From NCBI GenBank assembly GCA_036897445.1, contig JAYMTL010000089.1, forward strand, positions 19,577 through 83,576: a DNA stretch of 64,000 bases. Reading direction: 5' to 3'. The position numbers were made by a program, and so were the translations under genes. The notes under the pieces were generated by a model, which saw only the letters and a program-made list of their open reading frames with translations, ran no database searches and was not told the DNA's origin. The DNA comes from Pelargonium tetragonum (taxonomy: Eukaryota > Streptophyta > Magnoliopsida > Geraniales > Geraniaceae). Positions 40,031-53,300 of the stretch are shown here, piece by piece (the first letter of the stretch is position 1; every line of letters starts with the position of its first letter).

Positions 40031-42440
40031 TTTTTTAGAGAAGTGCTCTAGGATTAGTTGTCTTTTCTTACAAACTTTGTTAAGACGAACTGCTGGTTTT
40101 GCTCTCATATGGGTCCTTAATTGAGACGGAATTCTAATGGCAATTTGTTTGAGAAAACCTTGTCCTTTTTGTATTATATTAGCGGAAGTTCTAAGGTTTT
40201 AAGAAATTTATACAAGGTTTATGGATTTCGAGTGTGAAGTGAAAAATTTCTAAGGGAGATTTTCCTTTTTAAAGTTATTAAAGAGGGCAGGGTTTAGTTT
40301 CTTCTTTAATTTCTTTAATAAGGATTGTTGCGCCGAGTTTTTGAAATATTATATAGTAACCTTTATACAAGGATCTTTCGAGACTTTTCCCAAGTATACA
40401 GTCCCGCTCGATTAATTAAAAACCCGATGCTACATCCAGTAGATACGGGAATAACTTCCATAGGTAGCAGCTTGCTCGCATTAGACAAGGGTCCCTATTA
40501 GAAATAGAAAGTCTATGGGTTTTGCACCGGCTTCCGAAGCGTTGAAGATTAGTAAAAATGAAAGTTTTCTTTGAAGCACGAGTTTTAGTTTTTTTGAACT
40601 TATAAATCCTCGGGGACCCCCTTTTTATAAATATAAGTGCACTTTGACCGATTAGAATTAAATAGAACAAAGTTTTCTGGGTATAACTACTCAGCTTTGG
40701 TATTACCTTTTCTGCAAATTACTAAACTTTTCGATATCCTTGGATTAAACCATGTACTTAAATTTAAATAAGTCTTTTCTTAAAAAAGGGACCCCTAATC
40801 ATAAGAACTTGAGCATATAAAAATGACCAAAGATTCTCTAAACGTAAATTGCTTTTACCTGGCTAGACATACAGAAACCCTTACATATTCTAATAAAAGG
40901 CTATAGCCCGGACCTAAAAACTACTTAAAGAGTACAAAGAATCACGATCCTATTTATATAAAGTACTCAAAAACCCAGAAGCTGTCCCGACCCTTATCAA
41001 CCTTTCCATTATCCTATATCCTACCCCAAAATGCTAAATTTCTCATAAAAGGGTAAAAAACTCTGCTAAGAGAAGAGTCTAGGCCGGGAAAGTCAATTCC
41101 GAGTTTACTAAGCAAATCAGAATTGGTTAAGCAGCGCCAAGAATTCCTGCACGACTATCTAAGAAAATTCTCGCTTTATCGGCACCCGTTGTACTTGATT
41201 CAGTGTTTCCCTTGAAACTCTAGAGGGTTGAAAAATAGAGAGAATAAAATAGCAAATTCCTTTAAGGGAACTTCCTGTTCCAGCCCCTTATACTCATAAT
41301 TAAGAGCTAAAACTGAAAAAGAGTCCTTCGAATAGAGGGCAAAAATAGAATTTGATAGGAATCGTTTCCTAAAATCTCTAGGCAAAAAAACCTCTATAAA
41401 ATTTGCTAAATCTAGACACTCTTACCCCTCCAGTTACCCTTATAGTCACCGTGGATGAAATCCTAATTTAAATTACCATTGACCTTTACTAGGGAAGGGT
41501 CCTAGAAAGTTGTATTCCTTTTTCTATTGCAAAGTCTTAGTCTATAATTGCGATGCTCGGCAAACTCACAAATCTGATATAAAAGATAAGTTTATACTAA
41601 TCAAAGATACAAAAGGCCCCTGTATCGAAATAGGTAGAAGAAGAAATTCCTGCTGAGGGTAACTGCTACATAGACATACTAATGTTTTAAGTAATGAGAG
41701 GTAAATTCATATAGGGGTCTTTGCTTTATATAAGTACAGTAGTGGCTTCTTGGATTAAGCTAAGCAGCTGTCTTTTACAGCCAAGAAATTCCAAAGATTA
41801 TTCCGTACTAAAGGAACATCGGTGTATTTGCATATTGAGTTTCTTGTAAGCACTTCGAAACTCTGAATTTTATTTGAAGAACTGACTTACCGGAAGTTTA
41901 CTATCCTCTAGATTTGAGGTTGGCTCTTGTTCTTAACTATTTAAAGAGTTCTTTCGCGTCTCTTCTTAATTTGTTTACTCCCTTTTTACAAGCCCTTTCT
42001 AAAAAAAAAATGAAGCTGCCCAGCGATTTTAGGTCAACAACCTCTTTGCAGACATAAGAAGCAAAAATGAGCATTTTAGTGTGGTAAGGTACTAGCAAGC
42101 TTTCCGTAAGAAAAACAATAAAAGGGTTTTTAAGAAAGCACTGCCGTCTAGTAAACGCGGGAAGGGCCTTTTACTTATATAAGTAGAGATCGGTTAGAGG
42201 AGTTTTTGATATTGAAATAGAGTTTTTTACCAATTCTATTTTTGACTTTTGCAATTTAATGTAATAAAGTACACGAGACTCTTGTTCTTACGGAGCTAAT
42301 CGAGTTAGTGTATTCTTTTATAGCTATAGTTAGAATAGTTCTTGTGTAATAGAGTAGGACCTGGCTTTATAATTAGAAATTGCATAAGTTCTTTTAATAA
42401 GGATAACTCCTTCTGCTCTTTATTCTCATCGAAAGTGCTT
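40031..42440. other. Gene-free AT-rich stretch with dispersed GC-rich cores
   Basis: This short block of the main texture lies between two patches. The longest frame is 84 codons (40416-40670, minus strand) and has no recognisable features. Cores such as GGGGACCCCC near 40613 and GGGACCCC near 40790 reappear as soon as the patch ends. I see no RNA gene. Confidence 0.55.
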
Positions 42441-43580
42441 TATCTACTTTATCTCGTAGGAAAGGTATGTACCCAACCGCGGTAATGCATTATAGTATAT
42501 AGTATACTAAGAATCCTACTTATGAGACCGCTTATTCCCTTACTTTTATCCTATTACACCTTAAGCAAAAGGCTTTTAGCTTCAAAGAACAAAGGTATAG
42601 ACCCGAAAGGAAAAAACAACCTAAAAAAGGAAGGAGCTCTGTTAAGGCCGAATAAGTAGTTTCAGGGAATCTCTCTAACAAGAAGACTCTTAAGACTTGT
42701 ATAGCAGCCCCTAAGAGTAAGAAGTCTAGCTGCAGGTAACCGTAATAACAAGAGTAAGACAGGTATCGAAGATAAGACTATTCTATTACATTCTATACTT
42801 TTAAGACCGTATCCTCATTAGCGATAAGCTCAAAGTGCATTGAGGGATAGGCCTTAACAACAAGGACTGATTCTCTACCCATTTAAGGTTTCTACCCTAT
42901 ATAAGAATAAATCATAACACAAGAGTAACATAGCTAATTAGTACTATCCTGTACTATCTATAACAATCTAATATTATCTTAACAATAAGACAATTAAAAC
43001 ACTACAAGGCATTATAATATTCCATCTCTCTTCGATAGTCTATATCTCTACAGCCCCAGCTCCAAAGCAACAAGGTATAGCTTCTGCTTCTCCCGCTTTC
43101 CATAAAGCTCCTATCTCTATTACTTTCTATACTTATCCTTTATTAACTTATATACATAACCTATCTAAGAATACATTATAGTAACTAAGAACTAAAAGAA
43201 CAAAGTATATATAGTACCTATTACTACTATATATATCTCCTATAGAATATAAACTAATATCATACTATAAAATAGACTCTAAAACTATAACTGTATAACT
43301 ACTAACTATAGAGGACAATAGGTATCAAGACAAGCCCGTAGTAGAGGTGTAGCTACTAAGATTAAAATACAAAAACAGAGTAGTATTACAAAGACTTAAG
43401 AAAGGTCTGGCTCTAAAGAGTCTTTAGGAAATAGAAAGATAAGAAGGAGGGTGTTAAAGCCGGATTCAACTATATTTCCTTGTACTCTATCTCTATATAG
43501 AAGAATAGAATATCTTCAAAGAACTCTAAAAACTCTGTAGAGATCCGGATATAAGCTCCTTAATTTTAAATGAATAGCTT
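42440..43580. other. Compositional patch poor in GC cores
   Basis: This is the clearest of the patches. For about 1.1 kb the sequence consists of short purine and pyrimidine runs separated by TA steps. In a sampled part (42961-43140) CA is common on the plus strand while TG is nearly absent, a strand asymmetry not seen in the main texture. It starts just after CCGCGG + GGTAATGCATTAT. No frame of 60 codons or more exists in it on either strand. An inserted, mutated element is possible, but no element domain can be read. Confidence 0.45.
42481..42493 (+). repeat. Shared patch-edge motif GGTAATGCATTAT
   Basis: This is identical to 38638-38650 and preceded by AACCGC. With the preceding bases it reads CCGCGGTAAT, the core of the small-subunit rRNA 530 loop, but no other small-subunit rRNA sequence is near. 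I treat it as a repeat and not as rRNA. Confidence 0.4.
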
Positions 43581-46500
43581 AGTAAAGGGGGATTTATAAA
43601 ACCAGCTCTGCGAAGACTTTGGTAGGAACCTCGTTGTAATTGAGAAACGAAGTCCTAAATATAGAAAGAGCTACCCTATTACGGGTGTCCATAGAAATTT
43701 CTAAGCAGTAAGTTTTATAGTACTCCAAAATAAAAATGAACTCTTATCGGGCATGTTATTAGCACAAGCTGAATCTGAAGGAAATAATTTCAATAAAAAG
43801 GCAGAGCAGAATAGCGAAAAAAACTTTTTGTATAATATTCCTTTACTTATTTGAGCCTCTTTTTTTATCTCGCTTTTAAGATGGCGTATTACTCTTACCC
43901 ATGTGACAGCAAAATCAACTAGAACCCACCCAGGGATTATCCCGAAAAGTTTACCTTAGCAAGTCGCATAACACGAAGATATTTGAAAACTTTATAAATA
44001 TTGAGTTTCCCTTCTTACTTAGTATAAGAGGATTCTTTACTTTACCTGTAGTCGAAGTTTAGTTTCTATGCTATCTCTCGTAAAAGCCCCCACTCAATAT
44101 AAAGACTCTACAGCAGGATAAAACCCCTCCCTTCCAAAACTCCAGCTCTTGCGAGTGCAGTACGACAAAGGCTCAAACCCCATAGTATTTATATAATACA
44201 GTAACTCCTCACTAAATAAACTTCCCTTTTCTTTAGAATTAGGCTGCCTTGGCTTTATTCGATAGATAGTAGGAAACCGTCTCTTAGCTGCAGATCTAAA
44301 GAAAGCATAGGAGATTTAAAAGGGGCTCGTACTAAAGGCTAATTAAGGTCTTATTTCCGGGGAGGGGTCTTTATAAGGTATAGGGTTAAGAAACAAGTTT
44401 TTTAAGTTGTTGAGTATTTAAGGGATCCCTGTTCTATCTACAAGACTTGTCCCTCCCTTCGCTCTGTTTCAGTTGGATAGAGGTATGTACTCATTTTTTC
44501 TTATTAAATCTAATTTGAGATGCTCCCCGACCTAATAAAAGCATGTTAGTTTTTGATTTAGAATTGTAAAGTGTTATAGCCGACTATATAAACTAATAGA
44601 ATCCTACTTCTCGTTATAGAGTCCCCTCTTTCTTCATTTCAAAAAGCTCTCTATTTTAGATAATAATGTAGGATTAAAACCCCTTGACATGGAAATAAAA
44701 CCCATAACTTTATATTTGGTTTATTCGATTTAGATTTACCTTAACTATATTAAGTAAAAAGAAGAAATTAGTGAAAAGCTACACGTATTATAATACTTAA
44801 AAGTAGTAGGGCTTTAGCTGAACAGAAAAAGATAAAGTGAACCTTCTGTCTGAGTGTTGCGACTAACGAATTGAACCAGGGGCATAACTTTTGTTGCGTC
44901 ATGCTCTACTATCTAGAAGATTTAGATTCCTGCAGCTAAACAGAATTATTATCTGAAGTATAATACCTAGTCTTTCTAAAATCATAGTAATGATGGTTAA
45001 AAGCTATATAGGAAATTGCCCCTGTAATTTTATGTTACATACCTATAAAATGTGCTATAAAAAACTTATGAAACCAAGGTTTATATATCCCACATTGAAG
45101 ATTGAAGAAAGGGATACCTACAAAAATACACGTTACTACCTCAATAGCGTGGGACATCGCCAGGTATAAAATAGTTTGCTCTTTCAAAGGATAGTAATAG
45201 GGCAACCGTTTCTAAATAAGCTAAATAGTAAAATTAACCAACAGAAACATTATTTACACCTTTTTACTTATATAGATAGAGCTTTTTAATATAATATTAA
45301 TATCCTTAATCTACTATAAATATTACTAACATAAGAATGACTCCCAGAATCTTTTTGTATCACGGAGCGATTTCATCTCATTAATCAGGTCTGCGGTTGC
45401 CCCTTTTCCTTTAAGTGGGTCCCTGAACCCATTTTTACAAAACGAGGCCTTGCTTGCGGACTAGGTAAATGTATCCTTAGTTACACGACGGAAACATGAG
45501 GGGGGCTGAACGTAAAATCTTATTCTAGTCTTATATTTATTAAGGTATATTCTGGGTTTAAGGGAAGTAATTCTCGACTCTAGGAGTATAGAAGGTTTCT
45601 TTTATTAAGATTTTAGTTAAAGTGTAGCATGTAAAATGCCGTAGGTCAAAATCTGCGTTAGGATATTTTCTTTTGAGTAGTTTTCCGCTGACTTAAAATC
45701 TTTCTGCATTCAACTAAAGAAGATAATAAGATAAAATGTTTGGAGTAAGTAAAAGGACCCTCTATAAAAAAACTATTCCTAAAGAAATTTTCTTAATGCT
45801 TTATCATGATCTTTTCACAAAGCTAGGGCTATCGAGCGCTTGCTTAGATTTATGCTAATTATAATTATGGAGGCCCCTTAATTCTTGATTAGATATATTA
45901 TGGATTTTGACTATTCTACTCGCGTTAAACCGAGAGCTTACTACTTTTCAGTCGATGCTATATAGGAAGGAATCTAAGATATACCTTATGTTGGTAAAGT
46001 GTTAAAATCCTACCTCTGAAATTTCTTTGATTGTATTTGTCTTTTCAAATGATAGTCCTGTGGTTGTAATTTAAAAAACTAAACCTCAGCCGAAGAATCA
46101 AGTCCCTACAACATAAGTTCTAGTGTCAAAATCCATGCTTAAGCGCTTTTATGATTTTATGATATTAAAGAATAAAAATGAAAGTATATAAAATTGGAAT
46201 TTTTGATTAGCCTGAGGAGTCGGAGTCCTGGATATAGTGCTTAATAAAAAGTATAGTATAGGCAAGGCCCCTCTAAGCCCGATTACTTATTCATTTTTGG
46301 TTAACGGAATAGATCTAAATTACTAGACTCATTCCAACGTTTTGAGTAAAACTCTAGCGGAAACAGGATAAAACACTAAAAAAGCGGCTAAGAAACCCCT
46401 TAATTAAGGATTACAAAGTCTTTTTAAATATAACAAAATTGAGTCTGTCTTCCTCAAGCGTACCTGTTATAATGTCGATAGTTTTGCAAGTTAGTAAGAT

Positions 46501-46853
46501 ATTTCTTAAATAATTAGCTTCTATATTCTATAGGAATAGCTTTCACTTTGGTTTCCTTTTAGCCTATACCCTTGACCTTGCAGGAAATGCACTTCAAACT
46601 TCTACATATTCGAAAGATTTTCCTTCTTCACGCGAAAACTTTTAAGTTTAAGAATATAGATTTGAGACACAGACTCCTCAGAAAAACCCATTTCCAGGGG
46701 TTTAAAGAAGAAATTTTGTTTCACAAATGTCTTACCAATAGTATAACTTTATACTATCTTAGTCTTAGGAGCTATAACCTTCCTTAGCCACAACTTTCAG
46801 GGAGATTTCACTTTTTTGGCTACACTCTCTATCTTACTTAAGAAAATTCCCCC

Positions 46854-46865
46854 CTCCCTCGGGAG
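46854..46865. repeat. GC-rich mini-hairpin CTCCC-TC-GGGAG
   Basis: This has perfect 5-bp arms around a two-base centre and is preceded by additional C residues. It is a pyrimidine-first example of the dispersed core family, most members of which are purine-first. Confidence 0.5.
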
Positions 46866-48253
46866 CTGGAAAGGCCTTCCTAAAGGGGAACCTTTTGAAA
46901 TTTCTGTAGAATAAAATTGGATATTGTATATAGAGCGTTTGGAAATTCCCTTGTTTTGAACTAAAAAGCTAGACGAGATGCCTTTCCCTGGGTCAGAACT
47001 TGAACTTTCTATTGCCAGGTCTTTAGAGAACCTATAACCCTGTATCTTGAAATAGGTCGTTACTTATTACACTAGATCGGGGGAAGAAACTATTCTCTTA
47101 CTAAAAAGAATTTCCTTAGAAATTTCTCGCTTTAACTATTTAACTAACAGTAGGGAAAAGACTTCTGGAAAAAATGCCTTGCTTAGGATTATGAGGCCTA
47201 TGCTTTGTACTAAGAAGACTTCCTTGTTTATTGTTTAGGGTTTAGGAACTAGGTACATTAAACATAAGATAGAATAAGGGTCCACTCCGGGCAGTCGGTT
47301 GCAGTATCAAAAGCAAGGAAGCTACTCCTCGTATAGAGTCGGCGCGCAAGGGATTTTTCTACTAGACAAAGAGCAGATACTTAAAAACTCTATCAGCTCT
47401 GTAAATATGTATTACACAAAGTTTTTAATAAAGCATAATCTTTCTGATCCGGAAGTAGTCAGTAACAGGGAGCTCTTAAAGGTTTATATTACTTCCAATT
47501 CTTCATTCAGGTATTTTCTTTAGAGTCTTTGAGATCCGGATTTTCTAGTATTTTAAGCAGCTACCCAAAAGGTTTTATCCACTAAAAATACACTTAAGAT
47601 AATTTCACTTTATAAAAAAGGAGCTTCTTTATGCGGGTTACTTTACTAATATCAGGGCTTTTCTACCAGAGGGTTCTAATTTGGATATGAATTTGGCAAA
47701 CTTTAAGTAGTAAGTAGTTCCTCTGTTTAAGCGATTTTCCTTTTTTTATGCCTTTCTTTTTTCTACCTATGGAATTACTGATAATATATAAATCAAGAGG
47801 AACTTTTACATAATTGATTGACAACTCATTTTATACAGAATATCTGAAATCTAAAGCTTTAACATACTTCGAAGTTATAAGAAGTTCTTGCTTGATATAG
47901 GGCTTTTACTAGAATATGCATACAAGTCTTATAGTAGCTGGCAGGTCTTAGTCGTACTAGTAGGGGTTACCATGTTGAGATTAAAGCGAGTAACAGGTTA
48001 TACTTTTGCAATTTCAAGAAGTTAAGATGTAGGATTTGTACAGGTTCAGTTACACTATCTAGAAGGGCCTGCTTTTTTAATTGACTTCCCTCGCTGTTTT
48101 TAACTATAACAATAGAAATAGATCTATCAATCCGGTGCGACTTGTTGGGTATCGGCATTTGAACTCGTGTAAATTCTGTTTACTTTACTCTGATACAATA
48201 TCGGGAAAATTGACTTCATTCCGGCGAACGAAATGTTTTGTAATTGATAATAA

Positions 48254-48261
48254 GGGGCCCC
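48254..48261. repeat. GGGGCCCC palindromic core
   Basis: This exact octamer lies immediately after TAATAA. It also forms the start of the 143-codon relaxed-code frame described at 48254-48685. Confidence 0.6.
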
Positions 48262-48685
48262 TCTTACTCTAGCAACAAAAGATAGTAAAACGTTGGCTTA
48301 CTATAAAAGCAAAAAACGTTATACAAAAAAGTTATCAGCTCAAACAATTTTATTAGTTTGAAGTCAGTCTGATTTTGTTTCTAGTGTAAGTACTGTTTTT
48401 TATTTTAGTACAGAGTTTACAGGGGTATCCTATTATAATTGAGGAGCCTTTTCAGCAAGATGGATAGCTACAATCCCATTCCTTGAGTACCTCGACAATT
48501 TGGATTTAGCTTGGGTATATCCCACTGTACATTGCATACTAATTTCTTTACCTTATACTTTGACATGATTAGAGTTAACAGGAAATTTACTGCGGGTATA
48601 GTTTTAGCTTATATTAGTCTGAGTTTTCTTTATAGCTTGATGGATTTACACAGAAGGAATTCTGGGGGCTTTAGCAACTAATTAA
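48254..48685 (+). other. Doubtful translated segment, only if UGA and UAG are sense
   Basis: With UAA as the only stop, this frame is open for 143 codons. It contains five UGA codons, each at a place where Trp would suit, and two UAG codons. The second half reads as a hydrophobic segment of the sort found in mitochondrial membrane proteins, with Trp-rich patches and an acidic turn. I cannot assign it to any known protein. Length gives no support: about 30 UAA-free runs this long are expected in the window. The T-rich plus strand alone will produce hydrophobic translations. It is recorded because it is the most protein-like reading I found. Confidence 0.12.
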
Positions 48686-51600
48686 AGGGCATTCCCTTAA
48701 GAGCAAAAGCGTCAATCAAAAAATTATAGATAGTGCTAGAATCGGGCGGCATGTAGTTAAGTTAACAAAGAAGTCCTTCTTGGTTAATATGTTTCTTAAT
48801 GCTATTTTGTGTTATTCTAAATTGAGAGGTTTAAAAGGGCTTACTTGCGGGAGCTGGACTTGAACCGTTGTGACTTAGCACTTTCCCTTACAAAAAGGCG
48901 TGTATACTGAAAGCTACAAATATGTACTCTGCTATCCCTAAAAGTAGTATATTAAAAGTGGCGCTTTGCAACAAAATTCCTATTTCCTGACAGGTTATCC
49001 TATTCTCAACTTATATTATACTTGTTTACCTTTGTGGTTAGTCAGCTTATTTGTATAAGGGGGAACTTCAATTCGAGAGCAGTAGGTTTTATTGTATTAA
49101 ATTTCATAAAAAACTCGTGGGCCTTTTGATATCCATTATAATATCCCAATGCCATCAACGTTCTATAGTAAACTGTTCAAAACAAATATACATAAGATAA
49201 AAATTTGTATTGGTAATGGGAAGAAAAACTTTTAATTTAAAGTAAAAGATTTACTTTAGACAAGCAGTATTCTAGATAAGTAAAGAGCTAAAACTCAACG
49301 AATCTCATTAATGGTAATAAGGGAGTCTCGAGAAAACCTGTTCGACATTTTAAGGGCATGATAAAGTCATTATGAAAGCAGTTAGTTTTAACCTAGTCAA
49401 TATTCACAAGGAAACTCCTTGTACCTTATATAAGCCAAGCATTTCTTATGACTTAGTTTAGTAACTGTAAATTTTAATAGTTTATATTTCTAAGAATCCC
49501 AAAGTAAGGACTGCTAGGTACCTTAATTATTTATATTATAATTATATAAGAATATTACCGCGTTAAAGTGTAAATAATGAGTCCCGCCTTTCTCGAACCT
49601 GGATAACTCAGAGAGGGCGGCTTGTATTTATACCGCAAGTAGCACAGTCTTTATAACTAGAAATTTCGCTAAGAGTATATTTGTTCAATTGGTTGCTAAA
49701 AGAGCGGTAATAATTCATAAGAATATTTTAAAGGGGACGGGTGCAAGGGAGACAATAGATTTTCATTTTGTAGAATATCTGTTGCACTGCTACTTGTAAG
49801 GGTAGAACCCTCTATCTGGGTATAAATCGTTTATAAAAAAGAATTTGCTCTAGAATTTCCGGATGAGAATAAGGAAACCTTTATCTATATGCTTCAGGGA
49901 ATCTTGTATAGTATACAACCAGCCCTTACCCATTATTTAAAAGCGTCTTTCTAATTCGGGTGTAAATCTTTTTTGAGAAAGTTATACGAATGTCTCTGAA
50001 GGCGCCCCTACCCCGAAGGTTCCGGATCTCAAGCTTTCCCTGCCCCTGCAAGGTAAACTTAGGGTACTTTATTAGAGCACAGGATTTTGTTTTAGGGCTC
50101 TACAGCGCTTTTTGTCCCTGTTTTATGGGGGTCTAGGTAAATTGCCGAAGATGCTTAGAAAGGGATACTTGTTATAATTTTACTGGAAAACTAAATACTG
50201 ATAGTTGAAAGCGTCGCAAATTCTAGTTAAGATAGGGAATTTGACTCGTGCTAATAAGGAAAATTTCTTTCAAAAATAAACCAAGGTAACAGCAGTATAA
50301 GAAAGGTTTTACCTGATAAGGGTGCTTTTAGGTGCTGTACTTGCCCTCGGAAGAGCCAAATTCTAAAAAGCGCCTGTGGGACTTCTGAGTAAATTTATAA
50401 AGAGGAGGTATTCTCAACCTTTTTGAAAGCATTTTGCACTCTTAATTTTAGGACCCCTTTTTTACAAGCAAACACTTAAACATAGAGCCCGTAGAAGTGC
50501 TAAAACTTGGGTCAAATCCCTACGCTGCTAAAAGTAGCTTCTCGGGAAGTCCCTAATTTAATTAAAATCTTAGGGGAATTTCGCTTAAATTAAAAAGGTT
50601 TTTGTTTCTAGTCATTTTTGTTATTGCAATTCAGTCACCCGTAAATTCTTAAATAGAGTGAACAGTAGGGTGACGACTTATACTCTTTCTGTTAATGCCG
50701 TAGGGGTTCCGTCGTACTTTATAATATTCCTGTTCGTCTTGGTTATTATCAAAAGTTTTAGAACCTGGGGATTTACTATACCTAAAGCAGTTAGTTGAGA
50801 AATTATACATATATAATAGGAATTCTTAGAGCTGCACTTGTTTACTGAATATATGGAGGAACTCTATGAATATAAAGAACTCGATACATCTATTTCCATA
50901 AAAATAAGCTGGCTAAAAGATAGGTATTACATGTATACTTTGTATCTCTTATTTCCTTCAGAATATCCATAAACAATACAACATTATAAAAGTAAGCTCT
51001 ATAAATATAAAACACTTAAAATTCCTAAGCAGGTAAAGCTCTTTCTACGGAGCCTTTTTTTCCTTAAATTGCTTTGAATGCTCCTATCAACCAGCGCATA
51101 TGTCTATATTTACTTATTGGTTGTTACTCTTGTGCTGTAAAAGCTACCCTATCCAGTTTATCTTATACCCGCCTAATGTTACATAGATTTTTCAAGACTC
51201 TTTTGATACCGAACTTATTGCCGGAGGAATGCTCTAATATAAAAACTTCCCAGAGTTACCCATTTTCTTTTTTAGAGAGCACCTTTAGCGGCAAAGGGTA
51301 TTAAAATGAAAAAAGTTTGTATTCTTGTGTGGTAGAGTCGTTTTATAATATAATCCAGTAGACGTCAATTTAGTATTCCAATTTTTTTATAAGTAGTTCT
51401 CTTAAATATAATGAGGCCCCGAGGCTTAGTCTTTCGCTTAGATACGAGGACCTTGGCATAGCCTGGTTAAGTTAAATTCAAAGTGCTCGGAAAGCTCGTA
51501 GCTCGGGTCCAATCTAGAATGCCAAGAGAAGAAGAAGGATAACAATAAAAGGTTCCCTATCTATTATTTATTAAAAAAGTCCTACAAAGGAGGGTGCCAC

Positions 51601-51989
51601 AAGGAGGGATAAGAAGATTGCAGGGGAAATAAGAGCTAAACAAGGAATCCATTTTATATAAGCGATTTCGTCTTAAACAAAAGTAAACTGAGTACTAACC
51701 CGGGCCAAGACTTTATAAGATTGGGGGTGGATCGCAAGCTTGGACAAACTCTCTGAAAGGGGCTAATGTTCACAATGCAAATAAAGCAAAAAGTAAGTGT
51801 ATAACTTTCACATTGTCCTATGGAGATTCCGGGGCATGACTTTACCTTATTCGGTTGCAACTCAATTATCTAAAATTAGCAATAAAATAAAAGGAATTCT
51901 ATTATATATGTTTGTTCGCTGGCTATTTGTCTGTATCCCGATATAGGGGTGCCTTATCGCTTCTAATACACAAGAAAAGTAGTACTTTA

Positions 51990-52150
51990 TCTTTTACTGT
52001 TCTTATCATTTAAATAAAGAGGATAAATAACTTTACACTATTATCTATTATTTAACTAATTTAGTCTATTACAATTAATAAGTAACTAGGTCTCTATACT
52101 CCACTGTAACTACTATTACTCTAGCTACAACAAAACCTCTTTTTAATTAT
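51990..52150. other. Short TA-rich patch poor in GC cores
   Basis: For about 160 bases the sequence consists of TATTA/ACTA steps without G-run/C-run cores, resembling the larger patches. It has no GGTAATGCA motif and no frame. Confidence 0.3.
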
Positions 52151-53210
52151 TCTACTTCGTTAAAATAGGGATTTCTTTATTTAGATGAGAAGCTATCGGA
52201 ACTTTCTTAAACTTAAATATGTGACTCTAAAGGTAAAATGAGTGTTCTGTAATCAAAATTTTAGTTGCTAAAACAGGAGTCGTAGGGTCCTCTAAGAAAG
52301 CAGTTCAATTTGTGGTATTAATAAAAATTTAAGAGTCTTTACAAGTTTGAGGGTTTAACCCGGTCCCAGAAATTTAAGAGCTCCTAATAACGGGTTACTT
52401 TCCGCCAGAAGAATTTCTATGACATTATAAAATTTTTGAAAAGATCTAAAAAGAAGCACTCCGGATTCAGTTACTTAATGGACTCTACTTTGTTTACTAA
52501 CGAGTAAAAGAAAGGGGGTAGACCTAGGGAATTTTTAGCCAGGATTAATAGAGAAAGTTATCTCTTACCTATGCAAAAAAGGAGCACGCTTAAACTTAGT
52601 TTATACACCTCCACTAAGCTAAAAGGAAACCTAGGCTTGTTATCTTAATAGCGAAGAGATAGCGGAGAGACCCATAATTAAGATAAGAAAAGCTTTATTA
52701 AGGGATACAAAAATGAAGAGTCTTCTCTCTAGTGAAGATTTTTTAATACAGTTTTATTGACGAATAAACAAATTAATTTGAAAATGAAGTCTTCATTTTC
52801 TTGTCATTTTCTGAGAGTATCTTAAACTCCAGTAATACTGTATCGTAGAGACCCCCGAAATTGCTCTTTTTGGACTTAAACAGTTTACCAGTCTTCTAGT
52901 TCCTCGCACCGTGTATGCAACCCTTATATTATTTTAACAACATTCTTTAGACAAAACACAAATTTTAGTCCGTTTTTTCCACTGGATTGCAGTCGGTCAA
53001 AACTTACAAAACTCCGAGCCCCTTGTTTAAGAAAAGCATTCTCTTTCTAAATCCCGGAATTTATCGGTAATATTATGTTAGCAAGGGAATTCCCGGTGAA
53101 ACAGGGAAAAGTAGATAGCCTTCTCGGTCCTATATAAAGAAAGCAATTTCGCTTTAGCAAGACTTCCCTTTACATTCTGAAGCTATTTTAACTAGAAAGA
53201 GTATTAAGGT
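52151..53210. other. Gene-free stretch of the main texture
   Basis: GC cores return here. The only structure I note is the short-spaced palindrome at 52780-52800. No frame reaches 60 codons on either strand, and I see no RNA gene. Confidence 0.5.
52780..52800. repeat. Near-perfect palindrome, 10-bp arms with 1-nt spacer
   Basis: GAAAATGAAG and CTTCATTTTC flank a single T. Unlike the other long palindromes it is not simple TA alternation, so chance formation is less likely. A related GAAGAGTCTTCTC sequence lies about 70 bases upstream (near 52716). It could form a cruciform or an RNA hairpin. Confidence 0.7.
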
Positions 53211-53291
53211 ATACTGTTTACTTGTTATTACTATATAAAAGATAGAACCTTATTAAGATAGGAGATGGTGGCCCTTCTGCAGCCTCGCGGA

Positions 53292-53300
53292 GGTAATGCA
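53292..53300 (+). repeat. Shared motif GGTAATGCA preceded by CGCGGA
   Basis: This is the third plus-strand copy of the motif found at 38638 and 42481, again directly after a CGCGG sequence and at the left side of a patch. A copy in the opposite orientation (GGTAATGCG preceded by GCGA, minus strand) lies at 53611-53623, so the pair encloses about 330 bp. Confidence 0.4.

Larger units (their letters stand above)
43581..51990. other. Gene-free AT-rich stretch with dispersed GC-rich cores
   Basis: Main texture. Standard-code frames reach 76 codons. If UGA is read as Trp and UAG as sense, a 143-codon frame opens at 48254-48685 (listed separately), and about 30 such frames are expected in the whole window by chance. 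A CTCCC-TC-GGGAG hairpin lies at 46854-46865 and a GGGGCCCC core at 48254. I find no RNA gene that folds. Confidence 0.55.

Noticed and set aside
42478-42490. CCGCGGTAAT, identical to the core of the 530 loop of small-subunit rRNA
   Set aside because: It belongs to the repeated GGTAATGCA motif, and no other small-subunit rRNA sequence surrounds it.
44860-44935. Minus-strand TAGAGCATGACGCAAC...GGTTCAATTC, tRNA-like
   Set aside because: The anticodon stem has four pairs, but T33 is missing, the T stem does not form and no acceptor stem exists.
17467-48171. A 15-mer (ATTTGAACTCGTGTA) shared by 17467-17481 and 48157-48171, looking like part of a minus-strand tRNA T arm
   Set aside because: Several identical 15-mers are expected by chance in 64 kb of this composition, and at neither place do the T stem or acceptor stem pair.
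48845-48905. Minus-strand GGTTCAAGTCCAGCTCCCGCA, resembling a tRNA 3' half
   Set aside because: The 5' side of the T stem and the acceptor partner (TGCGGGA) are absent upstream, so there is no evidence for a split tRNA beyond the 3' part.
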